DNA of 64,000 bases. Source: Hyphomonadaceae bacterium (GTDB lineage: Bacteria; Pseudomonadota; Alphaproteobacteria; Caulobacterales; Aquidulcibacteraceae). The stretch covers positions 186,001 through 250,000 of the forward strand of contig WRPI01000004.1 in the NCBI GenBank assembly GCA_009773395.1, written 5' to 3'. The first letter of the stretch is position 1, and every line of letters begins with the position of its first letter. The position numbers and the translations under genes were made by a program. The notes under the pieces were generated by a model that saw nothing but the letters and a program-made list of their open reading frames with translations, was not told the origin of the DNA and did not search any database. This document shows positions 55,335 through 64,000 of the stretch, one piece after another.

Positions 55335-55919
55335 TTATTTTTGCGCCCCACCATCAACTGCATCGGCAGCAGAAATATCGGGGCTGTTATTTGCGCCGGC
55401 CCCGACGATAGATTCAAGGCGCATGCGGAAAATTATCAATTCGTTCTGGCCGATGTCGCAATTTTCGCCATTTGCATCACAGCCCGCGCCGCTAGGGCCA
55501 TAACCAAGACTTGGGTCCACCCAAATCAACCATTCATCACCTGGCCGCATAAGTTGCAGGGCTTCGGTCCAAGCTGGAATAAGATCGGCCACTGGAAACT
55601 CAGCAGCTTGACCACGCGCATATGAGCTATCAAAAACATCGCCATTTAGCAATTTGCCTTCATAATTCACGCGGACAATCGATGAATATTGGGGCTTGGA
55701 TCCAGATGATGGGCCGCTTTCCACTATTTGATATTGTAATCCGCTCCGGGTGGTAACTATGCCCGATTTGGTTTTGTTTTTCGCTAAGAAATCTTGCGCG
55801 GTTTTCATATTATTGGCGGAACTTTGGGAGATTTGCGGCGCAGCGCCTTGGCTTTGCCTTGAATCGCAAGCCGATAAAATAAGTAGCGATGACGCCAAAA
55901 CAAACATTATTTTTTTCAT
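55335..55919 (-). CDS. FKBP-type peptidyl-prolyl isomerase lipoprotein
   Basis: A 194-residue exported FKBP with a lipobox (SLLILSACDSR). The FKBP domain (about 55-170) has GLQYQIVESGPSSG, VRVNYEGKLLNGDVFDSSY, then FPVADLIPAWTEALQLMRPGD and LIIFRMRLESI. Between the last strands there is GYGPSGAGCDANGENCDIG, an inserted loop with two cysteines that may form a disulfide. It resembles FkpA-like periplasmic folding chaperones. It is followed 15 bp later by argE on the same strand. Confidence 0.9.
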   Translation of the reverse strand: MKKIMFVLASSLLILSACDSRQSQGAAPQISQSSANNMKTAQDFLAKNKTKSGIVTTRSGLQYQIVESGPSSGSKPQYSSIVRVNYEGKLLNGDVFDSSYARGQAAEFPVADLIPAWTEALQLMRPGDEWLIWVDPSLGYGPSGAGCDANGENCDIGQNELIIFRMRLESIVGAGANNSPDISAADAVDGGAQK

Positions 55920-55953
55920 ATTATTATTTCCGTTTTTAATCTTCTATTGATTA

Positions 55954-57159
55954 CTAGTTCGGCCTTGGTGGATAGCCAGCTTCGCCCAATGCAGCAATAA
56001 TTTCTTTTGTATGTTTTGCATCACGGCTTTCGACCATAATGTCAAACTCGGCGCCTTTGGCAGGCACATCAAGCGCAAGCCGATTATGCGCAACTTCAAT
56101 AATATTGCCGCCAGTTTCGCCAATGACCCGCGAAACCAATGCCAAAAGCCCTGGCCGGTCATCACCAATAATCCGCAATCTCACAATACGCTGCTCACGC
56201 ACCAAGGAGCGGGTTAATACTGACGCCAAAAGCCGAGGGTCGATATTGCCGCCTGACAAAATAATGCCGACTTTTTTGCCTTTGAATTTTTTGGGATATG
56301 CCAAAAGTGCCGCAAGGCCAGCCGCGCCAGCGCCTTCGGCAATAGTTTTTTCTACGTTACAAAAAAGCGTAACCGCTTGTTCCATTACATCTTCGTCAAC
56401 TGGCAGAACTTCGCTTACTAATTCACGAATAATCGCCAATGGAATTTCACCAACATGCTTAACTGCTATGCCTTCGGCAATTGTTTGGCCTTCGCACACA
56501 ACATCGTTTTTGTTTTTCATCGCCGCATCCATGGATGGATACATGGAAGGTTCAACGCCAATAATCTCGATGTTCGGCTTGATGGCTTTGGCGGCAATCG
56601 AAACGCCAGCAATTAGGCCCCCGCCGCCAACTGGAACGATGATGCAATCGAGCGATGGCTCGTCTTCAAGCATTTCAATGCCAATTGTTCCTTGGCCCGC
56701 AATTACTAATTCATCATTGAAAGGCGGCAAAAACACCATATTCTTATCGCGGCAAATTTTCTGCGCATATTCCGAGGCTTCGTTCAAAGTTTCACCGTGG
56801 ATAATCACTCGTGCGCCATGACGACGGGTGTGTTCAATTTTGGTAAATGGCGTGCCTTTTGGCATCACAATTGTTGCGGGTATCCCAAGCAGAGCTGCAT
56901 GATAGGCAACCCCTTGAGCATGGTTGCCAGCACTCATAGCGATAACACCGCGTGCGCGCTCATCGTCGCTTAGACAGGCGAGGCGGTTAAGCGCGCCACG
57001 CTCCTTAAAAGCTGCGGTGAATTGAAAGTTCTCAAACTTGACCCAAACTTCGGCACCCGTAATTTCAGATAGGGTATGAGAATGCAGCATAGGTGTGCGT
57101 TTCACTTTGCCTGCAATGCGAAGCTGTGCGTCTTTTATGTCTTGAAATGTTACGGTCAT
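55954..57159 (-). CDS. ilvA: Threonine ammonia-lyase with C-terminal ACT domain
   Basis: A 401-residue PLP enzyme that deaminates threonine to 2-oxobutyrate. The PLP lysine lies in FQFTAAFKERGALNRLA; the glycine-rich phosphate loop is PVGGGGLIAG, and ILSGGNID follows at the end of the catalytic domain. Residues about 325-395 form one ACT domain (LRIIGDDRPGLLALVSRVIG). The length and single ACT domain fit the TdcB/IlvA2-type rather than the 500-residue IlvA with two ACT-like domains. The gene symbol is by function. Element copy C lies immediately upstream. Confidence 0.9.
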   Translation of the reverse strand: MTVTFQDIKDAQLRIAGKVKRTPMLHSHTLSEITGAEVWVKFENFQFTAAFKERGALNRLACLSDDERARGVIAMSAGNHAQGVAYHAALLGIPATIVMPKGTPFTKIEHTRRHGARVIIHGETLNEASEYAQKICRDKNMVFLPPFNDELVIAGQGTIGIEMLEDEPSLDCIIVPVGGGGLIAGVSIAAKAIKPNIEIIGVEPSMYPSMDAAMKNKNDVVCEGQTIAEGIAVKHVGEIPLAIIRELVSEVLPVDEDVMEQAVTLFCNVEKTIAEGAGAAGLAALLAYPKKFKGKKVGIILSGGNIDPRLLASVLTRSLVREQRIVRLRIIGDDRPGLLALVSRVIGETGGNIIEVAHNRLALDVPAKGAEFDIMVESRDAKHTKEIIAALGEAGYPPRPN

Positions 57160-57176
57160 TATTGATTAGTTTCCAA

Positions 57177-57340
57177 TAGAGCGTTGGATGTTCAAGTTGA
57201 ATCGAATTTGCCGCAGCAATTTTGTGCCAGTTTTGGCGGCAAATGTGCGGTGAATACTGGGGTATTCGCCAAATATTTGTTGCCGAAAATGGTGCAAAAG
57301 GGCGCGGCAAAGCGATGCAACTTGGACATCTAACGCTCTA
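57177..57340. repeat. Palindromic element, copy C (164 bp, MITE-like)
   Basis: Terminal inverted repeats of 28 bases (57177-57204 and 57313-57340) agree at 25 positions; both end in TAGAGCGTT outward. The interior is a long imperfect palindrome: arms around 57216-57243 and 57276-57301 pair with many G-U matches, capped by GGTGAATAC/GTATTCGCC (57249-57270). It begins 18 bases upstream of the ilvA start and lies on the divergent side of the TonB receptor gene. It shares the GTTCAAGTTGAATCG end with copies A and B but has a different core. The interval 57341-57472 contains the receptor leader and nothing else recognised. Confidence 0.82.
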
Positions 57341-57472
57341 ACGCATCGCATAGACAAAATTGAAGCGTTATTCAACCCACGGCTTTTCGCCAAAACTGCA
57401 TGTGACAGTTTGTCGCTATTGCAACGCATTCGCAACAAGGTTAAAGGAAGCGATAATAGTTTTGGAGTTTTT

Positions 57473-59524
57473 ATGAATAAAATAGCATTATCAGTAATTT
57501 CGCTTGTGGCTTTACCAAATTTAGCTTTTGCGCAAACGCCCGACGAAACTGTTATCGTCATCGGCAAGGCCAAAGGTTATTCGACACAAAACTCTATCAC
57601 AGCAACTAAAACCGATACGCCGCTAATTGACATACCGCAGTCCATCAATGTTGTTGGCCGCGCGCAATTAGAGGATCAAGCCCACCATTCAATGGCCGAT
57701 GTGTTGCATTACACTGCCGGTGTGACGGTCGGTCAAGGAGAAGGCAATCGTGATCAAATTACAATTCGTGGGCAGAATACAAGTGCCGATTTTTTCATTG
57801 ATGGCGTTCGTGATGATGTCCAATATTTTCGCAATCTCTATAATATTGAGCGGGTGGAAATCCTGAAAGGGCCATATTCAATGATATTTGGTCGCGGCGG
57901 TGGCGGCGGCATTATTAATCGCGTGCAAAAAGCCCCAATTGCGACACGGCAATTCATTGGCACAAATTTAAGCGCAAATAGTTTTGGTGGCTTTGATTTT
58001 GGCCTAGACTTTAACCAGCCCTTATCCGAGAATAGTGCCGTGCGGGTGAATGCCTTTTTCGAAGAAATGGCAAATCATCGTGATTTTTCTGGCGGCCAGA
58101 GATACGCAATTAACCCATATTTTGCTTTTAAGCTAAATGATAATTGGGTTGGCGCGATTTCCTATGAATATGTGAATGACGATAGGGTCGCTGATAGGGG
58201 CATACCTTCATTGGGCGCGCGGCCAATAAGCAATAATCGTGAAACTTTTTTTGGCGTCCCAGGCGTCAATAATACAAACTTGCAAGCACATATTGCGAAA
58301 GTTCGTATTGATGGGCAATTGAGCGCAACACTCAACAGCACAACAACCGTTATTTTTGGTGATTATGACAAATCCTATACTAATGTTTTCGCGAATGGCG
58401 CTGCAACATCGCAAAACGGCACAGTCGCCTTAGCTGCCTATACCGACCCAACCCAGCGCCAGAACTTAATTGCGCAAAGCAATTTAATTTGGGATTTTGA
58501 AATTGGGCAATTCAAAAACAAAATATTACTTGGTGTTGAATATGGCGAGCAAGCAACCAATAATCAGCGCAAAAATGGCGTGTTGTCTTCGTCATTATTC
58601 AATCTCGCAAGCCCAACTTACCCGACTGTCACATTTCCTGCGATAAACCGCAGCACCCATTCAGACGTCACTTTCGCCTCGGTTTACGCGCAAAACCAAA
58701 TTAGTTTGAACCAATATTTTGACCTTGTGCTTGGTCTGCGTTTTGACAGATTTGAAATCAATGGAAGTGATTTTGCGGCGACGCCAGTTCGTGCCTTTGC
58801 CCGCAAAGACCAAGAAACTTCGCCGCGCATTGGCTTGATTTTCAAACCAAATGAAGAAATGCGAATATACGCCAGTTATTCAAAAAGCTTCCTGCCGCGT
58901 TCGGGGGATCAATTCACGACTTTATCGCCGGTTACAGAAAACCTCGCGCCTGAAGAATTTACCAATTTTGAAGTGGGTGCAAAATGGGATATTCGCCCGA
59001 ATTTAAGTCTAACAGCGGCTATTTTTGCCTTAAGCAAAACTAATGCAACAACGCCGAACCCGTTTAACCCCACACAAACCATCAATATTGGCGAAACTAA
59101 TACCAATGGTTTTGAAATTGCGATTGCTGGGCAAATTAGTGAAGCCTGGCAAATAAGTGGCGGCTATTCCTATCAAGACGCTAGTTTGCATGGCAACTCG
59201 TCTGTCAAATTGGCGCAAGTGCCGCAAAACCAATTTGCACTTTGGAACCGTTATAATTTTTCGCGCTCACTTGGTATCGGGCTTGGCTATGTTTATCAGT
59301 CCGAACAATATGCTACGATTTTAACTTCGCCTTTGGCAACCAGATTGCCAGCTTTTGGGCGACTGGATGCCGCGGTATTCTATAATTTTTCTAATGGCTT
59401 AAGAATCCAGCTAAATGTGGAAAATATCGGTAATATCGAATATTACCCCGATGCCCATAATAACAATAATATTTCCACCGGCGCGCCATTAAACGCGCGG
59501 GTCAGTATTTCGCGGCGGTTTTAA
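57473..59524 (+). CDS. TonB-dependent siderophore receptor
   Basis: The 683-residue outer-membrane receptor has a signal peptide (ALSVISLVALPNLAFAQ), a TonB-box-like ETVIVIGKA, a plug domain (about 40-160, DIPQSINVVGRAQLEDQ, GVRDDVQYFRNLYNIERVEI, LKGPYSMIFGRGGGGGIINR) and a 22-strand barrel ending in the aromatic RVSISRRF. Motifs match the FecA/FhuA-like siderophore group (TIGR01783 type) that imports iron complexes. The ATG at 57473 follows TTTGGAG. The 4-base overlap is with a convergent antiporter gene. No other iron genes are seen. Confidence 0.93.
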   Translation: MNKIALSVISLVALPNLAFAQTPDETVIVIGKAKGYSTQNSITATKTDTPLIDIPQSINVVGRAQLEDQAHHSMADVLHYTAGVTVGQGEGNRDQITIRGQNTSADFFIDGVRDDVQYFRNLYNIERVEILKGPYSMIFGRGGGGGIINRVQKAPIATRQFIGTNLSANSFGGFDFGLDFNQPLSENSAVRVNAFFEEMANHRDFSGGQRYAINPYFAFKLNDNWVGAISYEYVNDDRVADRGIPSLGARPISNNRETFFGVPGVNNTNLQAHIAKVRIDGQLSATLNSTTTVIFGDYDKSYTNVFANGAATSQNGTVALAAYTDPTQRQNLIAQSNLIWDFEIGQFKNKILLGVEYGEQATNNQRKNGVLSSSLFNLASPTYPTVTFPAINRSTHSDVTFASVYAQNQISLNQYFDLVLGLRFDRFEINGSDFAATPVRAFARKDQETSPRIGLIFKPNEEMRIYASYSKSFLPRSGDQFTTLSPVTENLAPEEFTNFEVGAKWDIRPNLSLTAAIFALSKTNATTPNPFNPTQTINIGETNTNGFEIAIAGQISEAWQISGGYSYQDASLHGNSSVKLAQVPQNQFALWNRYNFSRSLGIGLGYVYQSEQYATILTSPLATRLPAFGRLDAAVFYNFSNGLRIQLNVENIGNIEYYPDAHNNNNISTGAPLNARVSISRRF

Positions 59525-60735
59525 TGGGACTTTTCCTTCAATATCTCCAGCGCCTTCAATTTCGGTGTAACCATCGGTATGGTCAACATCGTGCTAAGCA
59601 CTGCCATTATCAATGTTGCGGTGAAAGTTTCATTGGTAATAATTTGCTTATCCAAAAGAACGTTCACAAAAATAATCATTATCAATGCTTTGGTTTGCAG
59701 CAACCAGCCAATTATGGAAGCTTCACCCTTACCCCATTTCAGGATTTTGCCCGCGGCATGAACGCCAATTAATTTGCCGCTAACTGATGCCACCAAGAGA
59801 AGGAAAGCCGCGCCAAACACCATAACTCCGCCAACGTCCCATTGGGTTCTAAGCCCGGTTGAAAGGAAAAAAACCGGCATTATCGCAAATAAGACATGGC
59901 TGCGAAACATATCCATTTTGGCTTGATCAAACCAGTTGCTATCGACAATTGCCCCCGCCAAAAATGCGCCAACCATGAAGTGCAGACCTGCCCAATCGGC
60001 GACAAAACCACATGCGGCCAGCCATATTAAAGCAACATACCAACGGTCCGATTCTGCGATTTTCTTCATCAATTTGCGAATTAAATAGGACACAATTGCG
60101 AAGGCGATCAAAAAGCCAATTTGACGGCCCATGCGGTTCCAATCGAGAAGAATTATTGCCAAAACCCCCCAAATCGCGATGTCATCAATACTGGCATAAC
60201 GCAAAATTCTTTGGCCAATTGGCTTGCGCAAAATTTCCAGCTTTTCCATCAAAAGCACTAAAATCGGTAATGCAGTCACCGCACAAGCCATGCCGATGCC
60301 CAATATAAACTGCCAAATTTCGCCGCGCTCACCAATCCAACCTGATGATAATTTTAGCATTATTAGCGCTGCGACGCACCCGAATAATAATGGCACACCC
60401 AAGGCCAAGCCGGCGGTTATTCCACTTTCGCCTTTGTGTTTCCATGCCAGTTTTAAATCGAGCTCGATGCCAGCGATGAACACGAAAATCATAACCGCCC
60501 ACCACGCAATGCCGTTTAGTGCGCCAATAACTTTGGGGTTAAAGACAAATTCGTAATAGGCGGGGAAAATATGGCCCAATATACCGGGGCCCAGCAAAAT
60601 GCCACCGATAATTTGCACCACTACCAATGGCGCATAATAATCAGTTTTGAATACGCGCCAAATCAAATAGGGCACGCTGAATATAATTAACATCGCAATT
60701 AGGAAAATTTCCGACGTGGACATTTCTACAGGCAT
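59521..60735 (-). CDS. CPA2-family Kef-type cation:proton antiporter
   Basis: A 404-residue membrane protein with about 12 spans. LVVVQIIGGILLGPGILGHI opens the family; WAVMIFVFIAGIELDLKLA, ACAVTALPILVLLMEKL and IDDIAIWGVLAIILLDW contain the acidic residues expected in the antiporter core, and SVSGKLIGVHAAGKILKWG completes it. No TrkA-N domain is present. It probably exchanges K+ or Na+ for protons. The ATG at 60735 (MPVEMSTSEIFLIA) lies 23 bp after the S9 peptidase stop and is chosen over an extension of 44 codons into that gene. The two genes are likely co-transcribed. Confidence 0.9.
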   Translation of the reverse strand: MPVEMSTSEIFLIAMLIIFSVPYLIWRVFKTDYYAPLVVVQIIGGILLGPGILGHIFPAYYEFVFNPKVIGALNGIAWWAVMIFVFIAGIELDLKLAWKHKGESGITAGLALGVPLLFGCVAALIMLKLSSGWIGERGEIWQFILGIGMACAVTALPILVLLMEKLEILRKPIGQRILRYASIDDIAIWGVLAIILLDWNRMGRQIGFLIAFAIVSYLIRKLMKKIAESDRWYVALIWLAACGFVADWAGLHFMVGAFLAGAIVDSNWFDQAKMDMFRSHVLFAIMPVFFLSTGLRTQWDVGGVMVFGAAFLLLVASVSGKLIGVHAAGKILKWGKGEASIIGWLLQTKALIMIIFVNVLLDKQIITNETFTATLIMAVLSTMLTIPMVTPKLKALEILKEKSH

Positions 60736-60758
60736 CAAACTTGTCTCTTTGGTGTTTT

Positions 60759-62729
60759 TTAATTGCCAAATATTTCTCTGAAAAACAAAGTTTCGGCCTC
60801 GCGTTGTGCATCTCGGTTGGATTTCTTGGCAAAGCCGTGGCCTTCGTCCATACCAAGCATATACCAAACATTGACGCCATTAGCACGAACTCTCGCTACA
60901 ATTTGTTCAGCTTCGGATTGCGGAACTCTTGGGTCATTATGGCCTTGAATAACGAACAATGGCCTATTGATATTGCCAGCATTTGTAAGCGGTGCGGTTC
61001 GCGTCATAAATTCGCGCACTGCTGGGTCACGCTCGTCACCATATTCAACTCGGCGTAAATCACGGCGATAGCCTTGAGTGTTTTCCAAAAACGTCACCAG
61101 ACTTGAAATACCAACAATATCAACCCCGCCGGCCAAACGATCATTGTAATTGGTCATTGATGCCAGCACCATAAAACCGCCATATGAACCACCATAAACT
61201 GCGACCTTGTTTTTGTTCATATTGGCTTGCGTGCCAATCCAATCGAGCAAAGAACCAATGTCCTTCACGCTGTCCATGCGTTTACTGCCATTGTCCAAAT
61301 CTACATAGGCTTTGCCATAGCCAGTTGAACCGCGAACATTTGGTACAATCACAGTTGCCCCAAGATCATTCACCCAATATTGAATAGTCGATGAAAAATT
61401 GGGGCGAGATTGGCCTTCTGGCCCGCCATGAATTTGAATAATTACTGGATGTGGCCCCGGTGTTTTTGGCTCATACACCCATGCTGGAATTGTGCGCCTT
61501 TGGCCGCTTATTTCATCAAATGTCGGGTAGCGAATTAGACGCGGTTCGACAAATGTCGCGGGATTAAGGCCGCCAATTTCACTGCGGGTCCAGCGGATTA
61601 AGCTGCGGCTTGCCAAGGTGTAAACATAGGCATCAGATGGCGCAGATGATGTGGATAGAGCTAAGCCCAATTTTTGGCTGTCATCGGACCATTCCAAACC
61701 ACCAACTACGCCAGTTGGTAGGGCAATCATTGCCGCGCGCGCGCCTTGGGTAGTTGGCAATAAATATAGCTTTGAACGGCCTTCTTCATTAACAACATAT
61801 GCCAAATTTTGGCCATTTTGCGAAAGCGAAATACCCTCGACATCCCAATTGATGTTTGGCGTGACGCGGGTTCTGCGGCCTGTTGCCAATTCAATTTTCA
61901 CACCATAGGCGAAATCTGAATTTTCATCTGTGCCCAAATAAATAAATCTTCCATCTGGCGAAAATTGCCCGCCATCATATGAAACTCTGAGATTGGGCGT
62001 TATTGGTGTGACAACGCCTGAAGCAATATCAAGAATTGCGCGTTTGGACTGGGTAACCGATATAGATTGCCCGATGAGCAGTTTCCTCCCATCGGGTGAA
62101 AAATCGGCGACAAACCAAGCGCCATCAGCGCGATACACCACGCGTTTTGAGCTTGGCTCTGCGATATTCATTACCACAATTTCGCGCACCGACGAACCCG
62201 ACCGCGAAACCGACCACGCCATCATTTTACCATCGCGTGATATATTGCGGCTTTCGTTGCGAGTGCCGGCTTCTGTAAGTTGCGTAGTTGTGCCGGTGGC
62301 GCGGTTGAATAAATGATATTGGAAAAACTCATCACCGCCACGATCTTTGGTGAAAATGAAATTATTGCTTTTAGGGATTGTGCTGACGCCGCCAATTTGT
62401 TCGGGGTAATAGGTTAATTGATACCGCGCCCCCATTGGCCGGCTTACGGCGTGAATTTGCGAAGTTTCTGCAAATCTAGTGCTTATGAGAATAGACCCAT
62501 CTGGCGCAAAACCTGCAAAGCCCGCCGCGCGCACATTATTATATTGAATGAGGCGTTCGCGCACATTATCGGGCGTTATGGGCACATTTTCCATTACCAA
62601 TGCGCCTTGAGTGCGGCGAACAATTTCCGCTTGCGGCGCGGCTTGGGCGAGAATGATGTTGGGCGCAACCACCATTGCTAATGTAGTTAATGTAACAATG
62701 GTGGCTCGTGCTTTATACTTATTTTGCAT
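60759..62729 (-). CDS. S9-family prolyl oligopeptidase
   Basis: The 656-residue exported serine peptidase has a signal peptide (TLTTLAMVVAPNIILAQ), a seven-bladed beta-propeller region (about 40-385, with repeats such as SPDGRKLLIG and SPDGRFIYLG) and an alpha/beta hydrolase domain. The nucleophile elbow is YGGSYGGFM (about 540), the Asp lies near GHNDPRVP, and the His near DEGHGFAKK. It resembles acylaminoacyl/dipeptidyl peptidases that trim short peptides in the periplasm. It is upstream of, and co-directional with, the antiporter gene. Confidence 0.94.
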   Translation of the reverse strand: MQNKYKARATIVTLTTLAMVVAPNIILAQAAPQAEIVRRTQGALVMENVPITPDNVRERLIQYNNVRAAGFAGFAPDGSILISTRFAETSQIHAVSRPMGARYQLTYYPEQIGGVSTIPKSNNFIFTKDRGGDEFFQYHLFNRATGTTTQLTEAGTRNESRNISRDGKMMAWSVSRSGSSVREIVVMNIAEPSSKRVVYRADGAWFVADFSPDGRKLLIGQSISVTQSKRAILDIASGVVTPITPNLRVSYDGGQFSPDGRFIYLGTDENSDFAYGVKIELATGRRTRVTPNINWDVEGISLSQNGQNLAYVVNEEGRSKLYLLPTTQGARAAMIALPTGVVGGLEWSDDSQKLGLALSTSSAPSDAYVYTLASRSLIRWTRSEIGGLNPATFVEPRLIRYPTFDEISGQRRTIPAWVYEPKTPGPHPVIIQIHGGPEGQSRPNFSSTIQYWVNDLGATVIVPNVRGSTGYGKAYVDLDNGSKRMDSVKDIGSLLDWIGTQANMNKNKVAVYGGSYGGFMVLASMTNYNDRLAGGVDIVGISSLVTFLENTQGYRRDLRRVEYGDERDPAVREFMTRTAPLTNAGNINRPLFVIQGHNDPRVPQSEAEQIVARVRANGVNVWYMLGMDEGHGFAKKSNRDAQREAETLFFREIFGN

Positions 62730-62864
62730 GGAATTTCCTCATTTGTTGAAAATACTAGCTCATATGTTTGTCGCCTTCAACAAGAGAATTTCGAATTTTT
62801 TAGCAGTCAAATTTTTGCCATTATTCTGATTACAAGGCTGGCATTTTAGCAATTGGAGGCAAGA

Positions 62865-63413
62865 ATGGGTAAAGTAGGAAAGTTTGGAGCAATTTGTTTG
62901 GGTGCGGCTCTAATGTCACAAGTTGCGATGGCAATGCCAGCAGGTTGGCTTACGCCATTTTTAATGGAGCGCGGCAAACAAAGCTGGACTTTACGGAGCG
63001 CGCGCATAACAACAGCGATTAATTCGCTTTATGAAACCCGCAATATTGAAGTTTTTGTAGGCAATTATAAAGACGCTTGCCGTGGCATATTGGGGGAACA
63101 TATGGCGGGCGGTATCCCAGTGTGGGCGCAAACTTCGCAATCCAATGCCTGTCAAGTTGCCGAAGCTTTGGACAAAACCCTAATTAGCCGTAGCCGCACT
63201 AATATAAGATATTGTCAGGTGCTGAACGCATCAATTAATGGCCTTGAACGCGGTAAAACCAGTGCCGAGGCGCCCTATTTGCAGCCACAATTAGATGAAC
63301 TGCACGCCGCACTTTTGCGATTAAAAGGCGCTACGCTTACTTCCGAAGGTGGAGTAGTGAATACTGGCGATGATATTTTGTTTTTGAGAGACAGAAGTTT
63401 GCGTTGTCGATAG
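62865..63413 (+). CDS. Unrecognised small exported protein
   Basis: A 182-residue protein with a signal peptide (GAICLGAALMSQVAMAMPAG) and a mature helical region with four cysteines (DACRG, SNACQV, RYCQVL, LRCR), suggesting two disulfides. GGAGG lies upstream of the ATG at 62865; the TTG at 62853 includes this ribosome site and is unlikely. I do not recognise the family. It is divergent from the S9 peptidase gene. It probably acts in the periplasm or outside. Confidence 0.75.
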   Translation: MGKVGKFGAICLGAALMSQVAMAMPAGWLTPFLMERGKQSWTLRSARITTAINSLYETRNIEVFVGNYKDACRGILGEHMAGGIPVWAQTSQSNACQVAEALDKTLISRSRTNIRYCQVLNASINGLERGKTSAEAPYLQPQLDELHAALLRLKGATLTSEGGVVNTGDDILFLRDRSLRCR

Positions 63414-63511
63414 TCCTGTTCGATTTCAGTTAGAACGCGATTTGTCGCAATTGCGTGCGCAGAAAATTGCCTTATGGTTCTGTTGCCTCGTAGGGCAATA
63501 GGGATAGGCTG

Positions 63512-63847
63512 ATGTCAGCAAGAAACAAAAACCAGCAAAAGCAAATGTTCCGCTTCTTGGCGGGACACTTATTGATTGGACTGTTTACTGGCTGGCCTAT
63601 ATTGGCGATTTTCATTGTTTTTGATTTCGGTGGCTTGCGTAGCCTCGCCACGCTTAACCAACTTGAATATTTGGTTTATCCACTTCTCGCGGTATTTTTT
63701 GCAATTACTTTTGGCTCTACAGCGATGGGCATTGGGATAATGTCATTGAAAAACGAACAAGACACCACCAAAGGCAAGTCGATTAAGATTGAACCGACAA
63801 TGGGATTGGCCGAAGTACAAACTGTGAAAATTGGCGCTCAGCGTTAG
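63512..63847 (+). CDS. Small two-span membrane protein
   Basis: A 111-residue protein with two hydrophobic segments (FLAGHLLIGLFTGWPILAIF, about 14-34, and YLVYPLLAVFFAITFGSTAMG, about 53-73) and a polar C-terminal tail. GGGATAGG precedes the ATG. Similar short integral proteins occur in many alphaproteobacteria but I cannot assign a role. It lies 98 bp after the preceding secreted-protein gene on the same strand. Confidence 0.7.
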   Translation: MSARNKNQQKQMFRFLAGHLLIGLFTGWPILAIFIVFDFGGLRSLATLNQLEYLVYPLLAVFFAITFGSTAMGIGIMSLKNEQDTTKGKSIKIEPTMGLAEVQTVKIGAQR

Positions 63848-63924
63848 TTAGCTAAGATTTGGCGGCCTAAGGGAATTATTTTATTGCGAATCGCCTCATT
63901 GTATCCATTCAAAATGAGGCAATT

Positions 63925-64000
63925 ATGAAATCGAGATTTGGCAAATTTTCAAACCCATTAGGTACTACCGAAGTAAGCAGCGAAATAGTTTCTGTTCCTA
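63925..64000 (+). CDS. Partial gene running off the window
   Basis: An ATG at 63925 with a GAGG ribosome site opens a frame to the last base, MKSRFGKFSNPLGTTEVSSE and on. Only 25 residues are visible, so no family call is possible. The spacing of 77 bases after the membrane-protein gene is normal for a separate gene. Confidence 0.5.
   Translation, partial: MKSRFGKFSNPLGTTEVSSEIVSVP

Noticed and set aside
57166-57573. Minus-strand open frame of about 135 codons across the ilvA-TonB receptor gap
   Set aside because: It reads through the palindromic element and the receptor signal peptide in the opposite direction, with no homology pattern or ribosome site; it is a shadow.

Overview
The window is a gene-dense chromosomal stretch with about 58 protein genes on both strands and no rRNA, tRNA, CRISPR array or transposase gene that I could find. 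It looks like an alphaproteobacterium with an AT-leaning genome (mid-40s percent GC by eye, not computed). Evidence: an alphaproteobacterial Mic60/mitofilin homologue next to a HemY-type TPR protein, a hisS-hisZ-hisG operon with the short HisG, a DUF3035 lipoprotein beside lspA, grxC overlapping a Nit-type amidohydrolase, lysC/ptsP/rodZ-like/ispG in one direction, ubiG, and an orphan motA without motB. TonB receptors, M16 and S9 peptidases and SapC fit a Caulobacterales/Hyphomonadaceae-like aquatic heterotroph; that rank is inference.

Layout. 1-4.8 kb: an HSD10-type short-chain dehydrogenase cut by the window edge, a PhoD-type phosphatase, and a tesB plus fadB-like pair for fatty-acid oxidation. 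4.9-9.5 kb: two hairpins, then ispG, a RodZ-like gene and ptsP. 9.6-13.4 kb: a nitric-oxide detoxification cassette. nsrR and a quinol-type norB diverge around two near-identical NsrR-like operators, followed by a SirB2-like and a DsrE-like gene. The cassette lies between ptsP and lysC. 13.5-24.4 kb: lysC, an acyl-CoA synthetase, ubiG, lspA, the DUF3035 lipoprotein, mutL, a DUF4870-like protein, rsmD, grxC, a Nit hydrolase and an MHS-type transporter. 24.8-31.9 kb: hemY-like and mic60-like genes, the hisS-hisZ-hisG operon, and a BON/OmpA-type envelope protein.

31.9-41.8 kb: a DsbD/ScsB-type reductase, a MaoC-like protein without the usual active-site histidine, an unrecognised exported protein, SapC, a YARHG protein, a large M16 peptidase, and a four-gene regulator/membrane cassette. 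41.8-53.8 kb: a double ABC ATPase, acs, a creatininase-family enzyme, an MltB-type transglycosylase, a WecG-type glycosyltransferase, mnmC, an alanine-rich 11-residue-repeat lipoprotein, motA and an MFS transporter. 54.2-64 kb: argE, an FKBP lipoprotein, a catabolic-type threonine deaminase, a TonB siderophore receptor, a K+/H+ antiporter, an S9 peptidase and three small or partial unknown genes.

The most unusual feature is a family of palindromic intergenic elements at about 24.46-24.81 kb, 53.79-54.18 kb and 57.18-57.34 kb, with a minimal copy at 31.9 kb. They share related ends, and two share a multi-hairpin core whose stems keep pairing although the bases differ. In the 53.8 kb copy the outermost TAG at each end is the stop codon of the flanking convergent gene.
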